From Pseudarthrobacter sp. BIM B-2242 (lineage in GTDB: Bacteria; Actinomycetota; Actinomycetes; Actinomycetales; Micrococcaceae), in the NCBI RefSeq assembly GCF_014764445.1, contig NZ_CP061721.1:3968001-4032000 (forward strand): a stretch of DNA of 64,000 nt, read 5' to 3'. This document shows, piece after piece, positions 42,633 through 53,206 of the stretch (positions are counted from its first letter, which is position 1; the number at the start of each line of letters is the position of its first letter). The translations under genes and the position numbers were made by a program. A model generated the notes under the pieces. It saw nothing but the letters and a program-made list of their open reading frames with translations, was not told the origin of the DNA and did not search any database.

Positions 42633-43435
42633 CAGTGGCCTTCCGTTCCAGAGGTCCCGAGGTAGACCTCCTGCACTTTCGGATCTGCCTGCACCTGCGC
42701 AACACTTCCCTCACTGAGGACCTTGCCCGCTGCAAGGACAGAGACGGACATGGCGAACTCCCGGACGAAGTCCATGTCGTGCTCGATAACCAGGGTGATC
42801 CTGCTCGCCGCGATGCGGCGCAACAGTGCGCCTGTCTCCGCGCGCTCGTCCTGGCTCATCCCTGCGATCGGTTCATCCAGCAGGAGGACGTCCGAATTCT
42901 GCACCAGCAGCATGCCGATCTCCAGCCATTGCTTCTGCCCGTGCGCCAGGATCCCCGCCTGCTTGTCCGCCGCACCTTCCAGGCCGATGATTTCCAGCGC
43001 CTCCTCCACCGCCGGCTCCACGGCCTTCCGGCGCCGCAGCATCTGCAGCGGGCCTCGTCCCGAGCCGGCAGCGATGTCGAGGTTCTGGAGCACGGAAAGG
43101 TTCTCAAACACGCTCGCGGTCTGGAAAGTGCGCCCCACACCCAGCCTGGCGATCCGGTGAACCTTGCGGCCGAGGATTTCCGTGCCTGTGTGGTTCACCG
43201 ATCCCGTTGCCGGCACCAGGCCGGTCATGGCGTCGATCACGGTCGTTTTCCCGGCACCGTTGGGCCCGATCAGGAACCGCAGATCCCCCTGGATCACATC
43301 AAGATTGACGTTGTCCACGGCGAGGAACCCGTCAAAGGACACCGAGAGGTTGCGGACTTCAAGGTATTTGGGCCGGCCGTGGCGCAGGCCGCCCGCCTGG
43401 GGCTCCCCCTCTGGGAGCAGCGTGGGTGTGCTCAT
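42632..43435 (-). CDS. urtD: Urea ABC transporter ATP-binding protein UrtD
   Basis: 267 aa. LivG-type ATPase: YLEVRNLSVSFDGFLAVDNVNL, Walker A GPNGAGKTT, altered signature LAHGQKQWLEIGMLL and Walker B VLLLDEPIAGMS. The HGQKQWLEIGM variant is diagnostic for UrtD. The ATG overlaps the urtC stop (ATGA). Confidence 0.93.
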   Translation of the reverse strand: MSTPTLLPEGEPQAGGLRHGRPKYLEVRNLSVSFDGFLAVDNVNLDVIQGDLRFLIGPNGAGKTTVIDAMTGLVPATGSVNHTGTEILGRKVHRIARLGVGRTFQTASVFENLSVLQNLDIAAGSGRGPLQMLRRRKAVEPAVEEALEIIGLEGAADKQAGILAHGQKQWLEIGMLLVQNSDVLLLDEPIAGMSQDERAETGALLRRIAASRITLVIEHDMDFVREFAMSVSVLAAGKVLSEGSVAQVQADPKVQEVYLGTSGTEGH

Positions 43436-44604
43436 CTGCTGACCTCCTCAGGCGCTGTTGCCCTGCCGTGAGCTGCAGGATTCGGCACATCGGGGTCCGG
43501 CTTAACCGGCCCGGGCGCTGGCGGATCCGGGACTGGGGGCTGCGCTCCACGCGGGACTTCGCGCCGCCTGCGGACCAGGGCCGGCAAAGACGCGAGCCCG
43601 CCCGGCATAAAGCCAATGACCAGGACAAACAGCAGGCCCTGGAAGTAGACCCAGAAGGACGGAAAAGTGGAAGACAGGCCGGACTGGGCAGCGGCGACGC
43701 AGACGGCGCCCACCACCGGTCCCAGCAGAGTGGCGCGGCCTCCGATTGCGACACCGATCAGGAACGCGATGGAGGGGATCACACCCACATCCGCCGGCGA
43801 GATAATCCCGACGAGCGGGACGAACAGCGCTCCGGCAACGCCGGCCAGCACAGCAGCCACCACGTAAATGACGGTTTTGACGGTGGCCGGGTCGTAGCCC
43901 AGGAACCGGACGCGTTCCTCCTGGTCGCGCACGGCAACCAGCAACTCGCCGAACCGGCTGTGCATCAGCTCCCGGGCAACGGCGAGCGAGAGCAGGAGCA
44001 CCACCGCCGCGATCATGTACAGCATGAGCTTGTTGTTCGGGTCCTTCAGGTCAAACCCGAAGAAGGACCGGAAGCCGTTGAGTCCGTTGGAACCGCCGGT
44101 TGTGGCCTGCTGGCCGATCAGGAACACAGCGAAGGCGGCCGCGAGGGCCTGGCTGAGGATCGCAAAATAGGCGCCTTTCACGCGGCGCTTGAAGATCGCC
44201 AGGCCCAGCACGAGTGCCACCAGCCCCGGAACCAGGACCACGGCCAGGAGCGTCACCGCCGGGCTCCGGAACGGTTCCCACCAGCCGGGCACCTCCCCGC
44301 TGCCGTACAGCGACATAAAGTCCGGCACTCCGGAACCGCCGAACAGTGATGCGTCGGCCAGTTTCATGTGCATGGCCATGATGTAGGCGCCAAGTCCGAA
44401 AAACACCCCCTGCCCCAGGGTCAGCATGCCGCCGCGTCCCCAGGCCAGGCCGATGCCCACCGCCACGATGGCAAAGCAGAGGAACTTCCCCAGCAGGCCC
44501 AGGTTGAACGCCGGAAGGATCGCGGGGGCAACGCCCAGGAGCAAGACCGCCCCCAGGGTGAATCCGGCTGCGGTTCCCACCGGGCCGCGCAAGAGTGTTT
44601 TCAT
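43432..44604 (-). CDS. urtC: Urea ABC transporter permease UrtC
   Basis: 390 aa, about ten helices. WGRGGMLTLGQGVFFGLGAYIMAMHMKLADASLF early in the chain and NGLNGFRSFFGFDLKDPNNKLMLYMI in the middle are characteristic of UrtC. Ends in a Pro/Asp-rich cytoplasmic tail. Coupled to urtB and urtD by 4-bp overlaps. Confidence 0.92.
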   Translation of the reverse strand: MKTLLRGPVGTAAGFTLGAVLLLGVAPAILPAFNLGLLGKFLCFAIVAVGIGLAWGRGGMLTLGQGVFFGLGAYIMAMHMKLADASLFGGSGVPDFMSLYGSGEVPGWWEPFRSPAVTLLAVVLVPGLVALVLGLAIFKRRVKGAYFAILSQALAAAFAVFLIGQQATTGGSNGLNGFRSFFGFDLKDPNNKLMLYMIAAVVLLLSLAVARELMHSRFGELLVAVRDQEERVRFLGYDPATVKTVIYVVAAVLAGVAGALFVPLVGIISPADVGVIPSIAFLIGVAIGGRATLLGPVVGAVCVAAAQSGLSSTFPSFWVYFQGLLFVLVIGFMPGGLASLPALVRRRREVPRGAQPPVPDPPAPGPVKPDPDVPNPAAHGRATAPEEVSR

Positions 44605-45485
44605 GCCAGGCTCCTCGTTATGAGGCTGAAAATGCCCTGCGGCCGAAGCTGCAGGAACACCACAATCACGATCAGGATCAGGACTTTGCCGATGCTGGCC
44701 GTCGTCGAGTATTCAAAGACGGACTGAAGCACGCCCAGGGCAAAGGCGGCGATGACGGCCCCCTTGATCTGGCCGATGCCTCCTGCCACCACCACCAGGA
44801 AGGCGTCCACAATGTAGTTGGTGCCCAGGTACGGGCTTGTTGAGCCAATGAGGGTGACGGCGACACCGGCGATACCGGCCAGGCCGGAACCGATGAAGAA
44901 CGTCAGCTGGTCGCTGCGCCGGGTGGAGACCCCGGACGTTTCGGCGAGGTCGCGGTTCAGGACAACAGCCCGGATGCGGCGCCCTAGCGGGGTGGCTTTC
45001 AGGAGAAGGACCAGGCCGGCCAGGCACAGCAGCGAAAGGCCCAGGATAAAGAGCCGGGTCAGCGGGATGGGGGCGCCCAGCAGCTCGATGTTCCCCTGCA
45101 GCCACGCGGGTGCCCGGACGTCCACGCTGGGTGCACCGAAGATGTCACGTGCGGCCTGCTGAAGGATCAGCGCCACCCCGAAGGTGACCAGGAGGGTATC
45201 CAGGGGCCGGTGGTACATGCGGCGCAACAGCACCGCCTCGAGCACCAGCCCCAGGACACCTCCCACCAGGAAGCCTGCAGGAATGGACACCAGCAGCGAT
45301 GCGCCGGCGTCGGAGATGGCCTGCTGGACCACAAAGGCCGTGTAGGCCCCGGCCATCATGAACTCCCCGTGGGCCATGTTGATGACCCCCATCTGGCCAA
45401 AGGTCAGCGACAGTCCCAGCGCCGCCAGGAGCAGCACGGAGCCAAGGCTGAGTCCGGCGAACATCTGCCCTATCAGGAGTTCCAT
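44601..45485 (-). CDS. urtB: Urea ABC transporter permease UrtB
   Basis: 294 aa. SLTFGQMGVINMAHGEFMMAGAYTAFVVQ is the LivH/UrtB signature; TSGVSTRRSDQLTFFIGSGLAGIAGVAVTLIGSTSPYLGTNYIVDAF is the UrtB C-terminal hallmark. Forms the channel with UrtC. Stops 36 bp after the binding-protein gene ends. Confidence 0.93.
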   Translation of the reverse strand: MELLIGQMFAGLSLGSVLLLAALGLSLTFGQMGVINMAHGEFMMAGAYTAFVVQQAISDAGASLLVSIPAGFLVGGVLGLVLEAVLLRRMYHRPLDTLLVTFGVALILQQAARDIFGAPSVDVRAPAWLQGNIELLGAPIPLTRLFILGLSLLCLAGLVLLLKATPLGRRIRAVVLNRDLAETSGVSTRRSDQLTFFIGSGLAGIAGVAVTLIGSTSPYLGTNYIVDAFLVVVAGGIGQIKGAVIAAFALGVLQSVFEYSTTASIGKVLILIVIVVFLQLRPQGIFSLITRSLA

Positions 45486-45521
45486 TCCAGCAGGCCTTCC
45501 CCTCGATGTTTCCGCGGTCCG

Positions 45522-46787
45522 TTACTTGGCCAGGTCCTTGGCCCAGTCGTAGGTGGCAAGGAACGGATCCGGTTCAACGGCCGCGGGCGAGGACCACACG
45601 GTGTCGATCAGGCCGTCGGCGTTGATCTTGCCGATGCGGGGGGTTTTGGTGATGTGGTTGTTGTCCCCGTTGACCGTGACCAGGCCTTCAGGGGCTTCGA
45701 AGGTAACCCCGTCCGCGGCGGCCTGCACCTTGTCCACGTCGAATGAGGCGGCCTTCTCCACCATCGCTTTCCACAGGTACAGCGACGTGTAGGCAGCTTC
45801 CATGGGGTCGCTGGTGACGCGGTCGGCGCCGAATTTGGCCTTGAACGCGGCGACGAACTTCTTGTTGGCGGGCGTATCCAGGGTCTGGTAGTAGTCCCAG
45901 GCCGTCAGTTGGCCCTGCACGTTGTCCAGGCCGACGCCGGGAACTTCCTCTTCGGCGATGGAAACCGAAACCACGGGCATGCTGTCCGCTGTCAGGCCAA
46001 CGCTCTTGTACTGGCGGAAGAATGCCACGTTGCTGTCGCCGTTAAGTGTGTTGAAGACTGCATCGGCTTTGGAGTCCCGGACCTTGTTGACGATGGTGGA
46101 GAATTCCGTCGAGCCCAACGGGGCGTACTCTTCGCCGAGGATTTCGATGCCTTTGGCCGCGGCGTAGGCCTGGATGATCTTGTTGGCTGTCCGCGGGAAG
46201 ACGTAGTCGCTGCCCACCAGGAAGAGGGACTTGGTTCCCTGCTCCGCCAGGTAGTCCAGCGCGGGGATGATCTGCTGGTTGGTGGTGGCACCGGTGTAGA
46301 AGATGTTCTTCGAGGACTCCAGGCCCTCGTACTGCACGGGGTAGAAGAGCAGTGCGTCGTTGGCCTCAAACACCGGGAGCATCGCCTTGCGGCTTGAGGA
46401 GGTCCACCCGCCGAACACCGCGGCGGTACAGTCCTGCTGGATCAGTTTCCCGGCACGCTCCGCGAACTTGGTCGGTTCGCTGGCGCCGTCCTCACTGATG
46501 ACTTCGAGCTGTTTGCCCAGGACGCCGCCGGAAGCGTTGATCTCTTCGGCGGCAAGGGACAGGGAGTCGAAGACCGTGCTCTCACTGATGGCCATGGTGC
46601 CGGACAGCGAGTTGATGAACCCCACTTTGATGCTGCTGCCGGAGGTGTTGACACAGGACGTGCCGCTGCTGGCGGTAGAGCCTGCCGACGCCGGGTCCGC
46701 AATCTGGCTGCCGCAGCCTGCCAGGACCGTGGCCATGGCGGCCGCCGCCAGGGGAAGGAACGCGCGTTTGGTGACCGTAACCCTCAT
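45522..46787 (-). CDS. urtA: Urea ABC transporter substrate-binding lipoprotein UrtA
   Basis: 421 aa from the ATG at 46787 (AGCAGG upstream). Signal peptide with lipobox VLAGC, short Ser/Ala linker, then the binding fold. [19 protein letters not shown] followed by [16 protein letters not shown] is the UrtA ligand-pocket signature that separates it from amino-acid binders. It delivers urea to UrtBC at low external concentration. No urease genes lie in the window, so they must be elsewhere. The 282-bp upstream region holds palindromes but no clear GlnR site. Confidence 0.93.
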   Translation of the reverse strand: MRVTVTKRAFLPLAAAAMATVLAGCGSQIADPASAGSTASSGTSCVNTSGSSIKVGFINSLSGTMAISESTVFDSLSLAAEEINASGGVLGKQLEVISEDGASEPTKFAERAGKLIQQDCTAAVFGGWTSSSRKAMLPVFEANDALLFYPVQYEGLESSKNIFYTGATTNQQIIPALDYLAEQGTKSLFLVGSDYVFPRTANKIIQAYAAAKGIEILGEEYAPLGSTEFSTIVNKVRDSKADAVFNTLNGDSNVAFFRQYKSVGLTADSMPVVSVSIAEEEVPGVGLDNVQGQLTAWDYYQTLDTPANKKFVAAFKAKFGADRVTSDPMEAAYTSLYLWKAMVEKAASFDVDKVQAAADGVTFEAPEGLVTVNGDNNHITKTPRIGKINADGLIDTVWSSPAAVEPDPFLATYDWAKDLAK

Positions 46788-46995
46788 GTGTACCTGCTTC
46801 TCACTCCGCCGCTGCACTGGTCAGCGGCTCGCCTCCGGGGTTTTGAGAAGTAACCCCTTGCGATGAATGTAAGAGCGAATTGTTTCAGCAGGCTGCGTGG
46901 TTGGTTTCGAGGCCGTTTCGGATTGGGCCCTCGGCCCCGGCGGGGGCCGGGCTTACCGTAAACGTGTGGAATAAACAGCGGGCAGGCACGGCCGG

Positions 46996-47034
46996 AAAGT
47001 TAAACCTGCGGGAAATATTCCGCACCGTAACTTT
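46996..47034. promoter_or_regulatory. Nested palindromes between the 130-aa membrane protein gene and urtA
   Basis: AAAGTTA (46996-47002) and TAACTTT (47028-47034) enclose the imperfect palindrome GCGGGAAATATTCCGC (47008-47023). It lies 35 bp past the upstream gene's stop and about 210 bp before urtA, so it could be terminator or operator. Confidence 0.45.
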
Positions 47035-47069
47035 GGCCGCACCGCCGGACATACTGCGGTCGAAGCGCG

Positions 47070-47462
47070 TTAGCCTGCCGCCGGCGCCACCCTTGTCCCG
47101 GAACTGAACTGGTGGCGGGCCCAACGGGCGAGTTTTTTGCCCTTGCCCTTCCACCAGCTGTCTTCGTCCTTGCCATGGTGGAGGCGGAAGATGATTGCCA
47201 CCATCACAAACATGGACATACCGACGTCGGTCCAGGACCAGGACATTGCGTCAATAAGCACGCTCGCGCCGGTGGCGATGATGGACGGGATGGCAAGCGT
47301 CCGGAAAACGGTGCTGGCCAGGTAGCGCCGGTGGGATCTCGGCACCGACAGCGCGCGCACCATGTCAGCACACGCACACGCCGCCACCAGCGTCTGGCCG
47401 ATGGCAAGCAGGATCAGCCCGACACCGGACCCGGCAAAATTAACCACAGAAGAACCAAACAC
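47070..47462 (-). CDS. Small membrane protein of unknown function
   Basis: 130 aa from a GTG at 47462 with a GGGGGG run seven bases upstream. Three hydrophobic segments: SSVVNFAGSGVGLILLAIGQTLVAACACAD, a second around TLAIPSIIATGASVLIDAM, and a third MSMFVMVAIIF. A basic C-terminus (GKGKKLARWARHQFSS) follows. No family recognised. It sits between hspR and urtA in the same direction; no link to either is evident. Confidence 0.65.
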   Translation of the reverse strand: MFGSSVVNFAGSGVGLILLAIGQTLVAACACADMVRALSVPRSHRRYLASTVFRTLAIPSIIATGASVLIDAMSWSWTDVGMSMFVMVAIIFRLHHGKDEDSWWKGKGKKLARWARHQFSSGTRVAPAAG

Positions 47463-47575
47463 GTTAAACCCCCCAGAGGCTTGAACGAACCTGTGCTGTG
47501 AGACCAGCAATAGTTACATTAAAGACATTTCGGGCGGACCCGTCACGAGTAGTGGGTACTCTATTTTTCCGGCAC

Positions 47576-48001
47576 CTAGGTTCCCAACGCCCTGGGGCGC
47601 CACACCACAACGGCCTGGGACCGTGCGCGGGGCCGCTGCCCGCGGGCAAGGCTCACCACATCGCCCGCGGCCCCGGCAGCGAAGATCCTGGAGTCCAGGG
47701 GATCACGACGGCGCGCGATCTCCTCGGTGAGCTCACTCACCCTGCGCTGGAGTGCGGCCACCTGGTTCTCGAGCTCAAGGATGCGCTTGATGCCCTCAAG
47801 CGAGACGCCCTCGTGGGAGAGCCGCTGGACCTGGCGCAGCATGTTCACGTCGCGCTGCGAGTACCTGCGGGACTTCCCCGGCGCCCGGCTGGGCGAGACA
47901 ATGCCCAGCCGGTCGTACTGCCGGAGTGTCTGCGGATGCATGTCCGCCAGTTCAGCCGCCACCGAGATCACGAAGATCGGCTGGTCAGCACTGATGTCCA
48001 C
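47576..48001 (-). CDS. hspR: Heat-shock repressor HspR (MerR family)
   Basis: 141 aa. MerR-type HTH (VISVAAELADMHPQTLRQYDRLGIVSPSRAPGKSRRYSQRDV) followed by a coiled coil (LENQVAALQRRVSELTEEIARRR). It binds HAIR operators with DnaK as co-repressor and shuts off its own operon. Last gene of dnaK-grpE-dnaJ-hspR, 15 bp after dnaJ. Two HAIR boxes are present at the dnaK promoter. Confidence 0.95.
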   Translation of the reverse strand: MDISADQPIFVISVAAELADMHPQTLRQYDRLGIVSPSRAPGKSRRYSQRDVNMLRQVQRLSHEGVSLEGIKRILELENQVAALQRRVSELTEEIARRRDPLDSRIFAAGAAGDVVSLARGQRPRARSQAVVVWRPRALGT

Positions 48002-48016
48002 GGTCTGCTCCGCTGC

Positions 48017-48988
48017 TTAGAGCCGGGCCTTGGCGGCCAGGCCCTGTCGAACATCGGCGTCGGCGGTGGCTTCGGCAAACGCCTTGACGGCCGCCTCGGC
48101 CTCTTTGTTCAGGTTCTTGGGAACCGCGACGTCGATGGTCACCAGGAGATCGCCGGTCGCCTTGCTGGTCTTTACACCGCGGCCCTTGACCCGGAGCGTG
48201 CGGCCCGACGGAGTGCCGGCCGGAACGCGGACCTTAACCTTTTCGCCGTCGATGGTGGGCACCTCAATGTCCGCGCCCAAAGCAGCTTCCGGGAAGGTGA
48301 CCGGGACGTGGATGCGGAGGTTGTCGCCGTCGCGCGTGTAAAAATCGTGGGGCTTGACGGACACGGAAACGACCAGGTCGCCGTTGCCGGCCGGGGACGC
48401 CTGGCCCTTGCCGCGGACGCGTACTTTCTGGCCGTCCTTGATGCCTGCGGGAACCCGGACGTCGATGACTTCGCCGCTGGGTTCGCGCAAACCGATGGTG
48501 GTGCCGCGGATCGACCCTGCGAAGGAGATGCTGGTGGTCGCTGTGCGGTCTGCGCCCTTCTGCGGTCCGCGCTGGAAGCCGGTCTGGCCGCCGAAGCCGC
48601 CGCCGAACAGGTCGGCGAACTCGGGCGGAATGCCGCCGGCTGTGCTGAACCCGCCCGAGTGACGGCCGGCGTTGCCGGTAAACAGACCGCCGAACATGTC
48701 CTCGAAACCGCCGTTGCCGCCTGCGGCTCCGCCCGGCGCGAACCTGGCCCCGCCGCCCATGGCCCGGATGGCGTCGTACTGCTGGCGCTCGTCCGGATCA
48801 GAGAGCACCGAATAGGCCTCGGAGATGTCCTTGAACTTCTTCTCCGACGCAGCGTTACCCGAGTTGGTGTCCGGGTGGTGCTGGCGGGCAAGTTTCCGGT
48901 ACGCCTTCTTGATGTCGGCGTCGGAAGCGTCCTTGGCGATACCAAGGATCGCGTAAAAGTCCTTGTCCACCCAATCCTGGCTAGCCAA
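48017..48988 (-). CDS. dnaJ: Co-chaperone DnaJ (lacks the zinc-finger domain)
   Basis: 323 aa with a TTG start at 48988, eight bases after AAAGGA. J domain with the HPD motif (LARQHHPDTNSG), a Gly/Phe-rich region (about 80-130, GGFEDMFGGLF), then two beta-barrel substrate-binding domains. The four CxxCxGxG zinc repeats of E. coli DnaJ are absent, so this is a type II (CbpA/DnaJ1-like) protein, as in the hspR-linked dnaJ of other Actinobacteria. It stimulates DnaK ATPase and delivers clients. Confidence 0.95.
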   Translation of the reverse strand: MASQDWVDKDFYAILGIAKDASDADIKKAYRKLARQHHPDTNSGNAASEKKFKDISEAYSVLSDPDERQQYDAIRAMGGGARFAPGGAAGGNGGFEDMFGGLFTGNAGRHSGGFSTAGGIPPEFADLFGGGFGGQTGFQRGPQKGADRTATTSISFAGSIRGTTIGLREPSGEVIDVRVPAGIKDGQKVRVRGKGQASPAGNGDLVVSVSVKPHDFYTRDGDNLRIHVPVTFPEAALGADIEVPTIDGEKVKVRVPAGTPSGRTLRVKGRGVKTSKATGDLLVTIDVAVPKNLNKEAEAAVKAFAEATADADVRQGLAAKARL

Positions 48989-49053
48989 TGGCGTTTCCTT
49001 TCAAAAGTCTTCTAACTGACAGCTCTCCGCGGTAAAGGGGCCCCCGCCCCTAC

Positions 49054-49091
49054 GCGTGGTGGCTCGGTCCTGTCGGACCAAGCCACCACGC
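49054..49091 (-). terminator. Hairpin between grpE and dnaJ
   Basis: 17-bp arms (49054-49070, 49075-49091) with one mismatch and loop TGTC fill most of the 167-bp gap inside the chaperone operon. It is likely a partial terminator or processing site reducing dnaJ-hspR relative to dnaK-grpE. Confidence 0.75.
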
Positions 49092-49155
49092 TCCGGCAGG
49101 CCCGATGCCACTCCCGGGGCCCCTGTACCGCTGCGAGCTTTGTGGTTATCTCACC

Positions 49156-49848
49156 TTACGCAGGGACTGCGACGATAACCTGTGCTGCGCGGAGGACGCG
49201 ATCGCCTGACCTGTAGCCGGAGCGGAGCACCTGGCTGACGGTGTCAACCTCGATGTCTTCGCCGGGCTGCTGGATCAGGGCCTCGTGGATGTTCGGATCG
49301 AACTCCACGCCGGTGTCGGCGATGCGGACCAGGCCGTACGTCTTCAGCGCGGTTTCCAGCTTGGTGGCGATGGCCGCGAACGGACCGTCGGCCAGGTCAC
49401 CGTGCTGGCGGGCCGCGTCGATGTCGTCCAGTACCGGAAGCAGGGAGTTCAGGACGCCGATGACGGCCATCTCCCCTGCCACGGCGCGGTCGCGTTCAAC
49501 GCGCTTGCGGTAGTTGACGTACTCAGCCTGCAGGCGGAGGAGGTCGTTCTTCAGCTCGGCAGCCTCCTCGTGTCCTGCACCCTGGGCCACGGATTCCTCC
49601 GCCGGCACCTCGATGCCGTTGAGGATCTCCTCAGCCTGGGCCAGTGCATCGCCGTCGGAATCCTCCGAACCTGCCAGCGGGGACGCCTCAGCGTGGTGCT
49701 CACCTTCGGGGTGCCTGGCCGCCCCGGTCACCGGGTCAACCTTGCGGTTGTCCCGGATGACCGGTTCCTGGTGGCCGCCGGCCTGACGCTCCTCGGCTTC
49801 CCGGCTGGCGGATGAGTTGCGCTCTTCCTCGTTACCGTGATGCGGCAT
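49156..49848 (-). CDS. grpE: Nucleotide exchange factor GrpE
   Basis: 230 aa; starts 2 bp after the dnaK stop. About 80 disordered, charged residues, then the long dimeric helix (ELKNDLLRLQAEYVNYRKRVERDRAVAGE) and the beta-wing domain with FDPNIHEALIQQPGED. It swaps ADP for ATP on DnaK. Second gene of the operon. Confidence 0.95.
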   Translation of the reverse strand: MPHHGNEEERNSSASREAEERQAGGHQEPVIRDNRKVDPVTGAARHPEGEHHAEASPLAGSEDSDGDALAQAEEILNGIEVPAEESVAQGAGHEEAAELKNDLLRLQAEYVNYRKRVERDRAVAGEMAVIGVLNSLLPVLDDIDAARQHGDLADGPFAAIATKLETALKTYGLVRIADTGVEFDPNIHEALIQQPGEDIEVDTVSQVLRSGYRSGDRVLRAAQVIVAVPA

Positions 49849-49850
49849 GG

Positions 49851-51838
<1,988 letters not shown>

Positions 51839-51905
51839 ACTGATCACGGTTATGTCCGGAAAATCCCCGGAAATCCGGGCCTGCGAATGGCGTATTAATG
51901 CAGCA

Positions 51906-51936
51906 GCAGCCCGTTCGCTGTGCGTGAACGGGCTGC
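51906..51936 (-). terminator. Terminator of the 81-aa gene
   Basis: GCAGCCCGTTC/GAACGGGCTGC, an 11-bp perfect stem with a 9-nt loop, 33 bp after the stop. Confidence 0.75.
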
Positions 51937-51969
51937 CGAATGACTCAATAAGGGGGCTGGGAGCCGCTG

Positions 51970-52215
51970 CTAGGACTTCCTATCCTCGTCTTCCTCAACC
52001 TCACGGGCGGTCTCCGCTCCGCGGGCTGCTCCGAGCGTGCCGGCGTCGCCGTAGTTGCCTTCCGGGTACTCGCCCTCCTCGATCAACTCCTCGGCGCCGC
52101 CCACTACGCCGGCATCACCGTAATCGCCTTCCACATACTGGCCGCCCTCACCCTCCAGGCCAGGGGCGCTGCTGGCCTTGCGGGGCTCTTCGTCACGTGC
52201 GGTGTTCTCAGTCAT
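51970..52215 (-). CDS. Small acidic protein with two EGxYGDAG repeats
   Basis: 81 aa from the ATG at 52215 (AAGGAGA upstream). No signal or membrane segment. Two similar units, YVEGDYGDAGVVGGAEELIE and YPEGNYGDAGTLGAARGAE, give an internal duplication. Strongly acidic overall and probably flexible. No family recognised and no function assignable. Monocistronic with its own terminator. Confidence 0.75.
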   Translation of the reverse strand: MTENTARDEEPRKASSAPGLEGEGGQYVEGDYGDAGVVGGAEELIEEGEYPEGNYGDAGTLGAARGAETAREVEEDEDRKS

Positions 52216-52342
52216 GACTGGTCTCTCCTTCGAGGTTCCGCGTCCACCTGGGCGCACTTGGAGTGTACCCAGCATGGGCCGCGCGAAACAGGGGCCGGAG
52301 GCCGGCCAGAAGCGTGCGCGGTGTGGCGCGCCAGGGGCGGAC

Positions 52343-53080
52343 TCAGCTCCTGCCGAAGCCTGCAATGCCCGCAAGGACGGCCAGGTGGTGCTCAAAGAGT
52401 TCTTCGCGGGCACTGAACGTGTCGGGGCCGTACTGGCCGAACACCTCGAAGCTGACGGCACCGAACAGCGAGGTCCACACGAGTAAACCGTTGGCGATCA
52501 CACCGTCAGGTGCAGCGAGCCCAAGTCCCGTGCGGATCGCTTCGAAATCAGCTGACAGTGCAGGGGGTACGACGGCGGCACCCGCGTGCGGTGCCTTCAG
52601 CTCGCCGGCGCGGAACGCTGCGTCAAGGATCCCCACGAGGCTGTAGATCACCCGCGTGCCGGGCGCTTCGGTCCGATCTGCGGGCGCCCGATACCCGGGA
52701 ACCGGACTGCCGAACAGCAGGCCATAGCGCGCAGGCTCGCGCAGCGCCCATCCCCGGACCGCCTGGCCAAGCGCGTGGAACCGCCCGGCAAAGTCAGCGT
52801 CAGGCCCGGCACTGACAGCCACGTCCACCGCGTCGCCCAGTTCGCTGTAGGCGTCCACCACCAGGAGTGTGAGGAGCTCGTCGCGGTTGGCCACGTAGCG
52901 GTAGACGGCGGAGGACACCACACCCAAGTCCCTCGCCACGGCACGGAGCGACAAGGCAGCGGCGCCGTGGGTTGCCAGGTGCTCCCTGCCCAGCCGAACG
53001 ATGTCCGAAATGGTTTGCGCACGGGCACGTTCGCGGGGGGTGCGCGGGATGGTTTTTGTCTTCGCGGCAGCCTCACTCAT
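52343..53080 (-). CDS. TetR-family regulator with TetR_C_33-like ligand domain
   Basis: 245 aa. Basic N-terminal tail (KTKTIPRTPRERARAQ), HTH (EHLATHGAAALSLRAVARDLGVVSSAVYRYVANRDELL), then a long ligand domain containing GWALREPARYGLLFGSPVPGY, a segment seen in many actinobacterial TetR proteins. Divergent from an NAD-dependent epimerase-like gene; two short dyads (53121-53133 and around 53165-53180) between them look like operators. Confidence 0.88.
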   Translation of the reverse strand: MSEAAAKTKTIPRTPRERARAQTISDIVRLGREHLATHGAAALSLRAVARDLGVVSSAVYRYVANRDELLTLLVVDAYSELGDAVDVAVSAGPDADFAGRFHALGQAVRGWALREPARYGLLFGSPVPGYRAPADRTEAPGTRVIYSLVGILDAAFRAGELKAPHAGAAVVPPALSADFEAIRTGLGLAAPDGVIANGLLVWTSLFGAVSFEVFGQYGPDTFSAREELFEHHLAVLAGIAGFGRS

Positions 53081-53206
53081 GAACCCAGCATCGCATAGGC
53101 CAGAGCAGTGTCAACAATCGAGAGCACCGCTCTTGACAGCGCACCATCGGGGGGCGCACGATGTTAGAGATCAGTGCTCTCATATCAGCCGTGAGAAGGG
53201 ACGAAG

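Noticed and set aside
46840..46857. Possible GlnR box upstream of urtA (GTTAC ... AAAAC)
   Set aside because: The half-sites are five, not six, bases apart and one deviates from consensus, so I do not call it.
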